This document shows positions 1 to 6,265 of a DNA stretch of 12,470 nucleotides, piece by piece (the stretch's first letter is position 1; each line of letters starts with the position of its first letter). Source of the stretch: Clostridia bacterium (GTDB taxonomy: Bacteria > Bacillota > Clostridia > Oscillospirales > RGIG7773); contig JAFZHO010000059.1 in assembly GCA_017554835.1 (NCBI GenBank), forward strand, positions 1 through 12,470, given 5' to 3'. The translations under genes were made by a program, and so were the position numbers. The notes beneath the pieces were generated by a model. The model saw nothing but the letters and a program-made list of their open reading frames with translations, was not told the origin of the DNA and searched no databases.

Positions 1-92
1 ACCTTGTGGCCGTGAGGGTGCCTGCTTTGAGCCGAGTATAGATTAAACGCAGGGGGTATTATTTTCGAGGATTGGCTGTATGGCCTTATTTT
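1..92 (+). ncRNA. ffs: Signal recognition particle RNA (long Bacillus-type), 3' part only
   Basis: This is the 3' portion of the RNA scaffold of the signal recognition particle, which binds Ffh and targets nascent membrane proteins. Recalled from memory, the B. subtilis scRNA downstream of its Ffh-binding hairpin runs in the same order: an ACCT..TGTG segment, GCCG.AGGGT.GCCTG, then GCCGAG (here 31-36), and TTAA..ACGC (here about 43-50). The RNA begins before the window, so the Ffh-binding tetraloop is not visible. The 3' end is inferred at the U-rich TTATTTT (86-92), after GTATGGCC, which should pair with the unseen 5' end. Placement just before dnaX is the usual Firmicute arrangement and supports the call. 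The exact 3' end is uncertain by several bases. Confidence 0.78.
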
Positions 93-120
93 ATATCACG
101 ATGGGAAGGAAGTTGAAAAA

Positions 121-1686
121 ATGTATCAGGCATTATATAGAAAGTATAGACCGCTTATATTTTCTGACGTTTACGGTCAGGATCATATTACCTATACATT
201 GCAGTCTCAGATAGAAAAAGGAAAAACTGCCCACGCATATTTATTTACGGGTAGCCGAGGAACAGGTAAAACTACCTGCGCAAAAATCCTTTCCCGTGCA
301 GTAAACTGCCAGAATCCCGTTAACGGAAACCCATGCAACCAGTGTGAAAGTTGCCGTGAGGTTTTAAAAGGGGGAATTTCCGACGTTCTTGAAATCGACG
401 CAGCAAGTAACAACGGCGTTGATAATATAAGAGATATAAGAGATGAGGTTATGTATGCTCCTGCTTCCCTTAAAAAGAGAGTTTACATAATCGATGAGGT
501 TCATATGCTTAGTACGGGAGCTTTCAACGCTCTTTTGAAAACTCTCGAAGAACCACCGGAGCACGTTGTTTTTATCCTTGCCACTACTGAGGTTCATAAA
601 ATTCCTGCAACGATTTTATCAAGATGCCAGAGATACGATTTTAAGCGTATCGGAATAACCGATATAACAAACTCACTTGAAAAAGTCTGCAAAAAAGAGG
701 GTATCGAGACGGAGACAGAAGGTCTTGAACTTATTGCCCGACTTTCCGATGGCGGAATGCGAGATGCGCTTTCAATTCTTGATAAATGCTGTGCCATGCA
801 GGAAAAAATCACTTCTCAGCTTGTTAAAAGAACGGTTGGTATTGCGGAGAATGATTATCTTTTTGACGTTTCAAAAAGCGTTATTGAGAGAGATAGCGAA
901 AGATGCATTGAACTTATTACGGAGATCCACGAAAACTCTGTTGACCTTAACCTGTTTATAAATCAGTTAATAACCCATTATCGCAATATGATGATGGTCA
1001 AAACCGTTACGGTGAAAAACGTTTCCGATATTGTTTTAGCTTCTCCCGATGAGATATCAAAATACGAGGAGATTTCAAAAAGATATACTCTTTCTGAGAT
1101 ACTTTCTGTTTTGAATATTTTGCAGGACACAATGGATAAACTTTATAAAAACACTGACAAAAAAATTCAGGTTGAAATGTGTTTAATCCGACTTTGTAAT
1201 CCGAAAATGTGGGCAGTTGAAGACGAGATAATTTCCCGACTTAACGCTCTCGAAAATAAAATTGCTTCGGGAAATATCACTATCGAGGAAAAGAAAAATC
1301 CCCCAAAAAAAGCCCCGAAAGTTGAGGAAAAGCCCCCCGTTATAAAGGAAGAAAAAGAGGAGAACAAAGGGGAAGAACGGCTTTTAAAATGGGCAGAAAT
1401 TGTAAAACAAGTGAATGATAGCGGAAATAAGCAGCTTTATTCCTTTATCGTTAAAACAAAAGCCATGGCATCGGGGGATATTCTTAATATCTATACCTCA
1501 GATCAATTTGCTTATCAGATTTTAAGCCAGAAAAAAATGGTTGAAAAATTAGCTTCCATTGTTTTTGACGTTACGGGAAAAAATTATACCTGCAAAATTA
1601 TAAACGAAGATAAAAAAGCAGATATGACAGACCCGTTGGAAGAATTTTTTGAAAACTCAAAAGACGATATAATAGAAATCAATTAA
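121..1686 (+). CDS. dnaX: DNA polymerase III subunit tau/gamma (clamp loader ATPase)
   Basis: This is the motor subunit of the sliding-clamp loader, which opens the beta ring and loads it on primed DNA; tau also tethers polymerase and helicase. The 521-residue protein has an AAA+ core with Walker A GSRGTGKT (44-51), a zinc-binding knob with Cys63, Cys72, Cys75 and Cys78, Walker B IIDEVH (123-128), sensor-1 ATT (154-156) and the arginine-finger SRC motif (167-169). The oligomerisation domain runs to about residue 365. A Lys/Glu/Pro-rich linker (about 388-420) leads to a short C-terminal tau-like domain. The start follows GGAAGGA (104-110). SRP RNA precedes it, and ybaB and recR follow in the classical order. 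In the linker, codons 395-397 read CCA AAA AAA, a possible slippage site described separately. It is shorter than many tau proteins, but the core is complete. Confidence 0.97.
   Translation: MYQALYRKYRPLIFSDVYGQDHITYTLQSQIEKGKTAHAYLFTGSRGTGKTTCAKILSRAVNCQNPVNGNPCNQCESCREVLKGGISDVLEIDAASNNGVDNIRDIRDEVMYAPASLKKRVYIIDEVHMLSTGAFNALLKTLEEPPEHVVFILATTEVHKIPATILSRCQRYDFKRIGITDITNSLEKVCKKEGIETETEGLELIARLSDGGMRDALSILDKCCAMQEKITSQLVKRTVGIAENDYLFDVSKSVIERDSERCIELITEIHENSVDLNLFINQLITHYRNMMMVKTVTVKNVSDIVLASPDEISKYEEISKRYTLSEILSVLNILQDTMDKLYKNTDKKIQVEMCLIRLCNPKMWAVEDEIISRLNALENKIASGNITIEEKKNPPKKAPKVEEKPPVIKEEKEENKGEERLLKWAEIVKQVNDSGNKQLYSFIVKTKAMASGDILNIYTSDQFAYQILSQKKMVEKLASIVFDVTGKNYTCKIINEDKKADMTDPLEEFFENSKDDIIEIN
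1305..1325 (+). promoter_or_regulatory. Candidate -1 frameshift/slippage site in dnaX
   Basis: Seven adenines (1305-1311) are phased as CC-A AAA AAA, the X XXY YYZ arrangement for -1 slippage. A shift there reads AGC CCC GAA AGT and stops at TGA (1323-1325). The product would be about 401 residues, ending just after the clamp-loader core, as E. coli gamma does. A purine-rich GAGGA (1285-1289) lies 15 bases upstream, like the internal Shine-Dalgarno stimulator of E. coli dnaX but slightly further away. I see no strong stem-loop downstream. Function is inferred. A-runs are common in this AT-rich DNA, so chance is a real alternative. Confidence 0.45.
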
Positions 1687-1698
1687 AGGAGAATTATT

Positions 1699-2037
1699 AT
1701 GAAAGCAAGATTACCAAAAGAATATAATATGAGCCGCGGAGATATGCTAAAGCAGGTTCAGAATATGCAGGAGAATATGGAAAGAACCCGGGAAGAAGTT
1801 GAAAATTCTGAGTTTGAGGCAACTGCAGGTGGAGATGCCATAAAAGCAGTTGTTAACGGTAAAAAAGAGATTATCTCCGTTAAATTAAAAGAAGAAATAG
1901 TTGACCCTGATGATATCGAAATGCTTGAAGACCTTATCGTTGCCGCAGTTAACGAGGCACTAAGAAAAGCAGAAGATAAAATGCAGGAAGAAATGGGCAA
2001 ACTAACAGGCGGAATGAATATTCCGGGACTTTTCTAA
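1699..2037 (+). CDS. ybaB: YbaB/EbfC family nucleoid-associated protein
   Basis: This is a small DNA-binding protein of the YbaB/EbfC family, whose members form dimers, coat DNA and are usually encoded between dnaX and recR. The 112-residue product has the family pattern. A charged amphipathic helix rich in Met and Gln (about 15-38, LKQVQNMQENMERTREEVE) is followed by a beta-sheet core (about 40-66, FEATAGGDAIKAVVNGKKEI, then SVKL). After that comes VDPDDIEMLEDLIVAAVNEA (68-87) and a Met/Gly-rich tail. AAAGGAGA at 1685-1692 gives good spacing to the ATG at 1699, 12 bases after the dnaX stop. The first ten residues are more charged than the Gly/Met-rich N-terminus often seen. A later ATG at 1729 has no convincing ribosome binding site. 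The exact cellular role of the family remains loosely defined. Confidence 0.93.
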   Translation: MKARLPKEYNMSRGDMLKQVQNMQENMERTREEVENSEFEATAGGDAIKAVVNGKKEIISVKLKEEIVDPDDIEMLEDLIVAAVNEALRKAEDKMQEEMGKLTGGMNIPGLF

Positions 2038-2038
2038 T

Positions 2039-2638
2039 ATGGCAGGATTTGTTGCGCCTTTAGACAGGCTTATTCAGGAATTTGATAAGCTTCCCGGAAT
2101 TGCAAGAAAAAACGCTCAGCGACTTGCGTTCCATATTATAAATATGGATGAAAAGCAGGTAGAAAATTTTGCAAACGCGATTATCCAGGCAAAGAAAAAT
2201 ATAAGAATCTGCAGTGTTTGTCAGAATATTTCTGATAATGAAATCTGTTCTATCTGCAGCGATAAAACGAGAGACGAGTCAATTATCTGCGTCGTTGAGG
2301 AAGCAAAGGACGTTTTTGCTTTTGAGAAACTTAACGAATATAAAGGGACTTATCACGTTCTTCACGGACTTATTTCTCCAATGGATAGAAAAGGCCCTGA
2401 TGATATAAAAATCAAAGAGCTTCTTGCAAGAATCGCAAAAGGGAATATAAAAGAAGTAATTATGGCAACAAACCCCACTGTTGAAGGTGAGGCAACTGCA
2501 ATGTATATTTCGAAATTATTAAAACCTATGGGAATAACGGTGAGCCGACTTGCTTATGGGATTCCCGTTGGGGGAGATCTGGAATATGCGGATGAAGTTA
2601 CTCTTCTTCGCGCTCTTGAAGGAAGAAATAAGTTTTAA
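2039..2638 (+). CDS. recR: Recombination mediator protein RecR
   Basis: RecR acts with RecO (and RecF) to load RecA on SSB-coated single-stranded DNA during gap repair. The 199-residue length is typical. An N-terminal helix-hairpin-helix DNA-binding segment (LPGIARKNAQRLAFH, 18-32) precedes a C4 zinc finger (Cys58, Cys61, Cys70, Cys73). A Toprim domain (about 79-175) starts at IICVVEEAKDV and includes TNPTVEGEATA (144-154). The C-terminal Walker B-like segment is SRLAYGIPVGGDLEYADEVT (169-188). The start lies one base after the ybaB stop and has only a weak CGGGA upstream, so translation is probably coupled to ybaB. The dnaX-ybaB-recR order is conserved in bacteria. No residue expected for function appears to be missing. 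Confidence 0.97.
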   Translation: MAGFVAPLDRLIQEFDKLPGIARKNAQRLAFHIINMDEKQVENFANAIIQAKKNIRICSVCQNISDNEICSICSDKTRDESIICVVEEAKDVFAFEKLNEYKGTYHVLHGLISPMDRKGPDDIKIKELLARIAKGNIKEVIMATNPTVEGEATAMYISKLLKPMGITVSRLAYGIPVGGDLEYADEVTLLRALEGRNKF

Positions 2639-2656
2639 TCAATGAGGGAAAATGCT

Positions 2657-3556
2657 ATGGAGAGATTCGGATTTACCGATAGTGAGGGAGTATTTATAAG
2701 ATGCTATAAATGGCTTCCCGATACCAAACCCGTTGCAGTGGTTCAGATAGTTCACGGGATGATGGAGCATGCACGAAAATATAGTGCTTTCGCCGAGTTT
2801 TTGAATAGCCACTCAATCGCAGTTTATGCCCATGATCACAGAGGTCACGGCGAAACTATAGTTGATAATGATTTTGGCTATTACGGCAAAGGTGGTTTTA
2901 ATCTTGCCGTTGAAAATACTTACGAAGTGACGAAAATCATAAAATCTGATTTCCCCGAATTGCCAAATTATATCTTTGCTCATTCTATGGGGTCCTTTGT
3001 TACTCAGAGGTTTATTCAAAATTACGGAAAAGAAATCCATAAATGTATTCTTTGCGGAAGTGACGGCCCGGATTTTTTATATTTTTTGGGAAGAGTGGTG
3101 GCAAAAATCATTACTTTTTTCAGGGGAGATAGGCATTATAGCAAATTTCTCGATAAAATGGCTTTTGGAAGTTATAATAAAAAAACAAAGAATGCCACCA
3201 ATAAGGATTGGCTGACAAGAGACGATTCTAAAGTGGATAAATACGTAAATGACCCACTATGCGGCAAAACCGTAACTGCCTCGTTTTTTTACGAACTTTC
3301 AAAGGGAATGGACCAAAACTTCTATAAAAAAAATCTCAAAAAAATCCCAAAAGAGTTACCTGTATTTATAATTTCGGGAGATATGGACCCCGTCGGAAAA
3401 TACGGCAAAGGGGTTTTGAAACTTTTTGACGTATATCAGAAATTGGGACTTAAAAACGTCAAAATGAAATTATACGAGGGTGCAAGGCACGAGCTTATTA
3501 ACGAAATCAATAAAGAAGAAATTATGAAGGATATATATGATTTTCTTCTTTCATAA
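2657..3556 (+). CDS. Alpha/beta hydrolase, serine aminopeptidase S33 / lysophospholipase-like
   Basis: This is a probable cytoplasmic serine hydrolase of the monoacylglycerol lipase/lysophospholipase (PldB-like, S33) group; the natural substrate cannot be told from sequence. Numbering from the ATG at 2657 (299 residues), the oxyanion segment is VHGMMEHARKY (33-43). The family block YAHDHRGHGET (57-67) follows. The nucleophile elbow is AHSMGS with Ser110, the probable acid is Asp244 in SGDMDPVG, and the catalytic His278 lies in GARHEL. There is no signal peptide. I chose ATG 2657 because GAGGGA (2644-2649) sits 7 bases upstream. An in-frame ATG at 2642 overlaps that sequence, lacks a good site of its own and would add five residues. 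The gene starts 18 bases after recR and is probably read through from it. No terminator hairpin is evident after it. Confidence 0.85.
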   Translation: MERFGFTDSEGVFIRCYKWLPDTKPVAVVQIVHGMMEHARKYSAFAEFLNSHSIAVYAHDHRGHGETIVDNDFGYYGKGGFNLAVENTYEVTKIIKSDFPELPNYIFAHSMGSFVTQRFIQNYGKEIHKCILCGSDGPDFLYFLGRVVAKIITFFRGDRHYSKFLDKMAFGSYNKKTKNATNKDWLTRDDSKVDKYVNDPLCGKTVTASFFYELSKGMDQNFYKKNLKKIPKELPVFIISGDMDPVGKYGKGVLKLFDVYQKLGLKNVKMKLYEGARHELINEINKEEIMKDIYDFLLS

Positions 3557-3572
3557 AAATTCCAAGAAATAC

Positions 3573-3601
3573 TTGACATTTTTTGAATGTTAGTATATAC
3601 T
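3573..3601 (+). promoter_or_regulatory. Promoter of rpsF-ssb-rpsR, housekeeping sigma type
   Basis: A perfect -35 TTGACA (3573-3578) is separated by 17 bases from -10 TATACT (3596-3601, five of six consensus bases). Transcription should begin near 3608, at the foot of the leader hairpin. It lies 16 bases after the hydrolase stop, so the ribosomal operon has its own strong start. Read directly from sequence; activity is inferred. Confidence 0.88.
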
Positions 3602-3607
3602 TAAACA

Positions 3608-3648
3608 GTTAATCCTTGTCCTGACAAAAGTCAGGACCGTTAAAGTCC
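3608..3648 (+). promoter_or_regulatory. rpsF leader hairpin, candidate S6:S18-binding autoregulatory motif
   Basis: GTCCTGAC (3618-3625) and GTCAGGAC (3630-3637) form a perfect 8-bp stem with an AAAA loop. A weaker TTAA/TTAA pairing (3609-3612 with 3640-3643) would close the base. Between the two helices lie TCCTT on the 5' side and a CCG (3637-3639) on the 3' side. Known S6:S18-binding leaders have a hairpin with an asymmetric internal loop carrying a conserved CCG and let the S6/S18 complex repress its own mRNA. No U-run follows, so this is not a terminator. GGAC (3634-3637) can alternatively pair with GTCC (3645-3648), a possible switch. The Shine-Dalgarno starts at 3652. The match is by pattern, not by a covariance search. 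Confidence 0.6.
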
Positions 3649-3665
3649 AGAAGGAGGTGCTTAAA

Positions 3666-3956
3666 ATGGAAAAGGTTATCAATAATTACGAGACTATTTT
3701 TGTTATCAATCCATCTCTTGACGAGGAAGCAACTAAGGCAGTTGTTGAAAAATTCAAGACTTTGATTGAGCAGAACGGAACTGTTGAGAGCGTTGATGAA
3801 TGGGGCAAAAGAAGACTTGCTTACCCAATCAACTATATCACAGAGGGTTACTACGTACTTGTTAATTTTGCAAGTGAAGCGCAGTTCCCTGCCGAGTTAG
3901 AGCGTATTTATAAAATCACAGATGACATTATCCGTTCCATCGTTGTTAAAAAGTAA
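3666..3956 (+). CDS. rpsF: 30S ribosomal protein bS6
   Basis: Ribosomal protein S6 of the small-subunit platform binds 16S rRNA together with S18, encoded two genes downstream. From ATG 3666 the product has 96 residues, the usual size. The family signatures are NNYETIFVINPSLDEE near the start, VDEWGKRRLAYPI near the middle and a YYVLVNF strand, ending with ITDDIIRSIVVKK. AGGAGG (3652-3657) lies 8 bases upstream of this ATG. A GTG in the same frame at 3657 overlaps the Shine-Dalgarno itself and was rejected. It is first in the rpsF-ssb-rpsR operon, behind its own promoter and a likely autoregulatory leader. Confidence 0.97.
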   Translation: MEKVINNYETIFVINPSLDEEATKAVVEKFKTLIEQNGTVESVDEWGKRRLAYPINYITEGYYVLVNFASEAQFPAELERIYKITDDIIRSIVVKK

Positions 3957-3971
3957 GGAGAGTGAGCGTTT

Positions 3972-4412
3972 ATGTTGAATAAGGTACTTATTATGGGAAG
4001 ATTTGTTCAGAATCCTGAACTAAAATATACGCCATCAGGCGTTTCCACTGTATCTTTTACTGTTGCGGTTAGTCGTAACTTTAAAGACAAGGACGGTCAG
4101 TATCCAACTGATTTTATTGATTGCGTTGCCTGGAGAAATACTGCTGAATTTATCTCAAGATATTTTCAGAAGGGTTCTCTTGCCGTAGTTGAAGGTTCAA
4201 TTCAGACCCGCAACTGGGAAGATAAAAACGGCAACAAAAGAAAAAGTGTTGATATAGTAGCAGATAACGTTTATTTCGCTGAGAGCAAAAGGAACGGCTC
4301 AGAGGGTGGTTTCACTCCTAATTATGAAGTTCCTTCCGCTCCAAGTTTTGAACAGTTTGATGCTCAGGACGACTTTGCAGAAGTGGGAGACGACGACGAG
4401 CTTCCATTCTAA
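3972..4412 (+). CDS. ssb: Single-stranded DNA-binding protein
   Basis: SSB coats single-stranded DNA in replication and repair and recruits partner enzymes through its C-terminal tip. The 146-residue protein has an OB-fold domain (1-105) opening MLNKVLIMGRFVQNPELKYT. DNA-contact aromatics include Trp54 (CVAWRNTAEF) and Trp82, and VVEGSIQTRNWEDKNGNKR is typical. A short flexible linker (about 108-138) leads to the acidic tip DDDELPF (140-146), equivalent to the DDDIPF partner-binding tail. The linker is short compared with many SSBs and not especially Gly/Gln-rich. GGAG just after the rpsF stop (3957-3960) is about 11 bases from the ATG. The position between rpsF and rpsR marks it as the replicative SSB. 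Confidence 0.97.
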   Translation: MLNKVLIMGRFVQNPELKYTPSGVSTVSFTVAVSRNFKDKDGQYPTDFIDCVAWRNTAEFISRYFQKGSLAVVEGSIQTRNWEDKNGNKRKSVDIVADNVYFAESKRNGSEGGFTPNYEVPSAPSFEQFDAQDDFAEVGDDDELPF

Positions 4413-4459
4413 ATTCATATATTCGAGGATTTTTAATCCGTAAAAAGGAGGTTAATCTA

Positions 4460-4705
4460 ATGTCAGAAGAAAGACGCCCTCAGAGAGGTGCAAGAAGACC
4501 TAGAAAAAAGGTTTGCGTATTTTGTGCAGATAAAAATGCTGTAATCGATTATAAAGATACTGCAAGACTTCGTAAATTCATTTCTGAAAGAGCAAAAATT
4601 CTTCCAAGAAGAGTTACCGGAACTTGCGCAAAACATCAGAGAGAGCTTACAACAGCTATCAAGAGAGCAAGAGTTATTGCTTTGCTACCTTTCTCTAACG
4701 ACTAA
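4460..4705 (+). CDS. rpsR: 30S ribosomal protein bS18, zinc-binding form
   Basis: S18 forms a heterodimer with S6 on the platform of the 30S subunit. The 81-residue protein has a basic N-terminus (RRPQRGARRPRKK) and then the core from DYKDTARLRKFISERAKILP through RAIALLPF-type ending RARVIALLPF. Cys19, Cys22, Cys56 and His59 (CVFC and CAKH) give a complete CxxC/CxxH metal site, so this is the C+ zinc-binding form rather than the cysteine-free form that replaces it under zinc limitation. GGAGG at 4447-4451 is 8 bases from the ATG. The 47-base gap after ssb holds nothing else that I recognise. It is the last gene of the operon, before a strong terminator. Confidence 0.96.
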   Translation: MSEERRPQRGARRPRKKVCVFCADKNAVIDYKDTARLRKFISERAKILPRRVTGTCAKHQRELTTAIKRARVIALLPFSND

Positions 4706-4713
4706 TAAAAATC

Positions 4714-4749
4714 AAGACGTTTTTCAAAAGAAAAGCGTCTTCTTTTTTT
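4714..4749 (+). terminator. Intrinsic terminator of rpsF-ssb-rpsR
   Basis: A 12-bp stem (4714-4725 with 4730-4741, one G-U pair) closes on an AAAA loop and is followed by C and seven T (4743-4749). It starts 9 bases after the rpsR stop. This is a classic Rho-independent terminator and isolates the ribosomal operon from htrA. Confidence 0.95.
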
Positions 4750-4829
4750 AAAAAACTTTACAATGAATTAAAAATTTTTTAACAATATAGGGTTAAAATA
4801 TAGTTAGAAGCTATGAAAGGAAGATAGTT

Positions 4830-6167
4830 ATGTTTGAATTTGAAAATAATAATCAGAATAATGAAGAAAATAAAACCGTTGATTATAATTTCCGTCAGGA
4901 GAAAAAAACCGCAATCCCCATAGATGAAGATGATTTTTCCATAAACGAAGAAATAAAAAAAGAGCCGGAATATACTTATAATAGTTATCAGTATAATCAT
5001 TCTCAGTATGAAAATAACGTTTCACCAAAAAGAAGAAGAAAAAATGCCTATAAAGCATTTGGGATAATAGCTTTATGCATAGCGTTTATAGGATGCAGTA
5101 TTTTAGGTTCCTTTGCTATAAATTTCTTTTCCAACAGACTTCTTGCAGGAAAAGAAATTCCTCAGGTTTCTCTTCAGGAATCTACTGACGAAAAAATCAA
5201 TATAAATACTTCAAACAAAGGCGATGAACTTACTATTCCGCAAATTGCAGCAAAGGTTAAGCCCTCTGTTGTTGGAATTGTTGTTGAAACTCGAAGCGCA
5301 AATTCCTATTATGGAATCGGAGGCACAAATTCGGGAACAGGTTCAGGGTTTATTATTACTGAAGACGGATATATCGTAACAAATGCCCACGTTATTGATG
5401 GAGCTTCCAAGATAACGGTATTTCTTGACGGCGTTGAGGGTGAATATCCTGCAAATATTATAGGAAGCGACTCGGTTTCTGATATTGCAGTTATAAAAAT
5501 AAATGCAAATGATCTTCCGGGCGTTGAACTTGGAGATTCTGATACCCTTGTTATTGGCGAAACGGTGGTTGCAATCGGTAATCCTTATGGACTTGAACTT
5601 GCGGGAACGGTTACTTCCGGCATAATCTCAAGTGCCAACAGAACCATAACTAACAGCGAAAGAGAAGTTAAAGTAATTCAGACCGATGCAGCAATAAATC
5701 CGGGTAACTCAGGGGGACCTCTTATAAATTCTAAGGGTCAGGTAATCGGTATAAATTCTATGAAAATCTCCTCTTCTGATTCTGAGTCTCTGGGATTTGC
5801 TATTCCTATTTCTGATGCAGTTGAAATTATAAATAGTCTTATGAAAAACGGCTACGTAACGGAAAGACCTCTTATCGGAATTTCGGGTCAGAATATTGAT
5901 GAAATGGCATCAAGGGTTTACGGACTTCCAAAAGGCGTTTATATAACGGGAGTTGATGCATCAAGCGATGCTAAGAAAAAAGGTATTATGCCTTATGATA
6001 TCGTTATTGGCGCAGATGGAAAAACAGTTGAGTCTATGTCGCAGCTTAATGCAATTAAAGAGAAATTCAAAGCAGGAGATAGTCTGACTTTGAAAATCTG
6101 GCGTAGCGGAAAAACTCTTGAATTTACAATAATTTTAGGGGAAGATAAGCCCACTATGACAAATTAA
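4830..6167 (+). CDS. Membrane-anchored HtrA/DegP-type serine protease (S1C) with one PDZ domain
   Basis: This is a cell-envelope quality-control protease that degrades misfolded exported proteins. Of 445 residues, about 1-70 form a hydrophilic cytoplasmic tail rich in Asn, Glu, Lys and Tyr, ending in basic KRRRKN (67-72). One membrane helix (about 77-100) follows, then an extracellular linker. The trypsin-like domain (about 135-335) has the full triad: His187 in TNAHVIDGA, Asp218 in SDIAVIKI and Ser294 in GNSGGPL. A C-terminal PDZ domain (about 347-437) begins at RPLIGISG. AAGGAAG (about 4816-4822) serves the ATG. It stands alone between two terminators. The 4750-4815 gap is very AT-rich, with a TATAGT (4799-4804) that could be a -10, but no clear -35. 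Firmicutes often carry several htrA paralogs, so I give no gene symbol. Confidence 0.95.
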   Translation: MFEFENNNQNNEENKTVDYNFRQEKKTAIPIDEDDFSINEEIKKEPEYTYNSYQYNHSQYENNVSPKRRRKNAYKAFGIIALCIAFIGCSILGSFAINFFSNRLLAGKEIPQVSLQESTDEKININTSNKGDELTIPQIAAKVKPSVVGIVVETRSANSYYGIGGTNSGTGSGFIITEDGYIVTNAHVIDGASKITVFLDGVEGEYPANIIGSDSVSDIAVIKINANDLPGVELGDSDTLVIGETVVAIGNPYGLELAGTVTSGIISSANRTITNSEREVKVIQTDAAINPGNSGGPLINSKGQVIGINSMKISSSDSESLGFAIPISDAVEIINSLMKNGYVTERPLIGISGQNIDEMASRVYGLPKGVYITGVDASSDAKKKGIMPYDIVIGADGKTVESMSQLNAIKEKFKAGDSLTLKIWRSGKTLEFTIILGEDKPTMTN

Positions 6168-6172
6168 AAATA

Positions 6173-6208
6173 AAGTCCGCAGAAAAATTTTTCTCTGCGG
6201 ACTTATTT
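6173..6208 (+). terminator. Intrinsic terminator after htrA
   Basis: A perfect 11-bp stem (6173-6183 with 6194-6204, AAGTCCGCAGA and its complement) closes on an A/T loop and is followed by ATTTT. The U-tract is short, and the left side is A-rich (6163-6174). The GC-rich stem, 5 bases after the htrA stop, makes termination likely. Confidence 0.87.
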
Positions 6209-6210
6209 TG

Positions 6211-6239
6211 TAGACAAATATGAACAAAATTGATATAAT
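6211..6239 (+). promoter_or_regulatory. Promoter of the rsmE operon, housekeeping sigma type
   Basis: A perfect -10 TATAAT (6234-6239) is preceded by TG one base upstream (6231-6232, an extended -10). At 17 bases there is a -35 TAGACA (6211-6216, five of six). Transcription should start near 6246, giving a leader of about 20 bases before rsmE. It lies directly after the htrA terminator. Read directly from sequence; activity is inferred. Confidence 0.88.
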
Positions 6240-6265
6240 TAGAAAAAACAAAAAAGGATATTAGT

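Noticed and set aside
3325..3349. A-runs in the hydrolase gene as another slippage site
   Set aside because: Poly-A stretches are frequent in this AT-rich DNA, and there is no known precedent for frameshifting in this family or a meaningful alternative product.
3657..3665. GTG start three codons upstream for rpsF
   Set aside because: The GTG overlaps the AGGAGG Shine-Dalgarno, which is ideally spaced for ATG 3666.
4757..4804. Promoter for htrA in the AT-rich gap
   Set aside because: TTTACA at 4757-4762 has only TAACAA at 17 bases, and TATAGT at 4799-4804 has only TTTTAA at 16 bases. Neither pair is convincing, so no promoter was entered.
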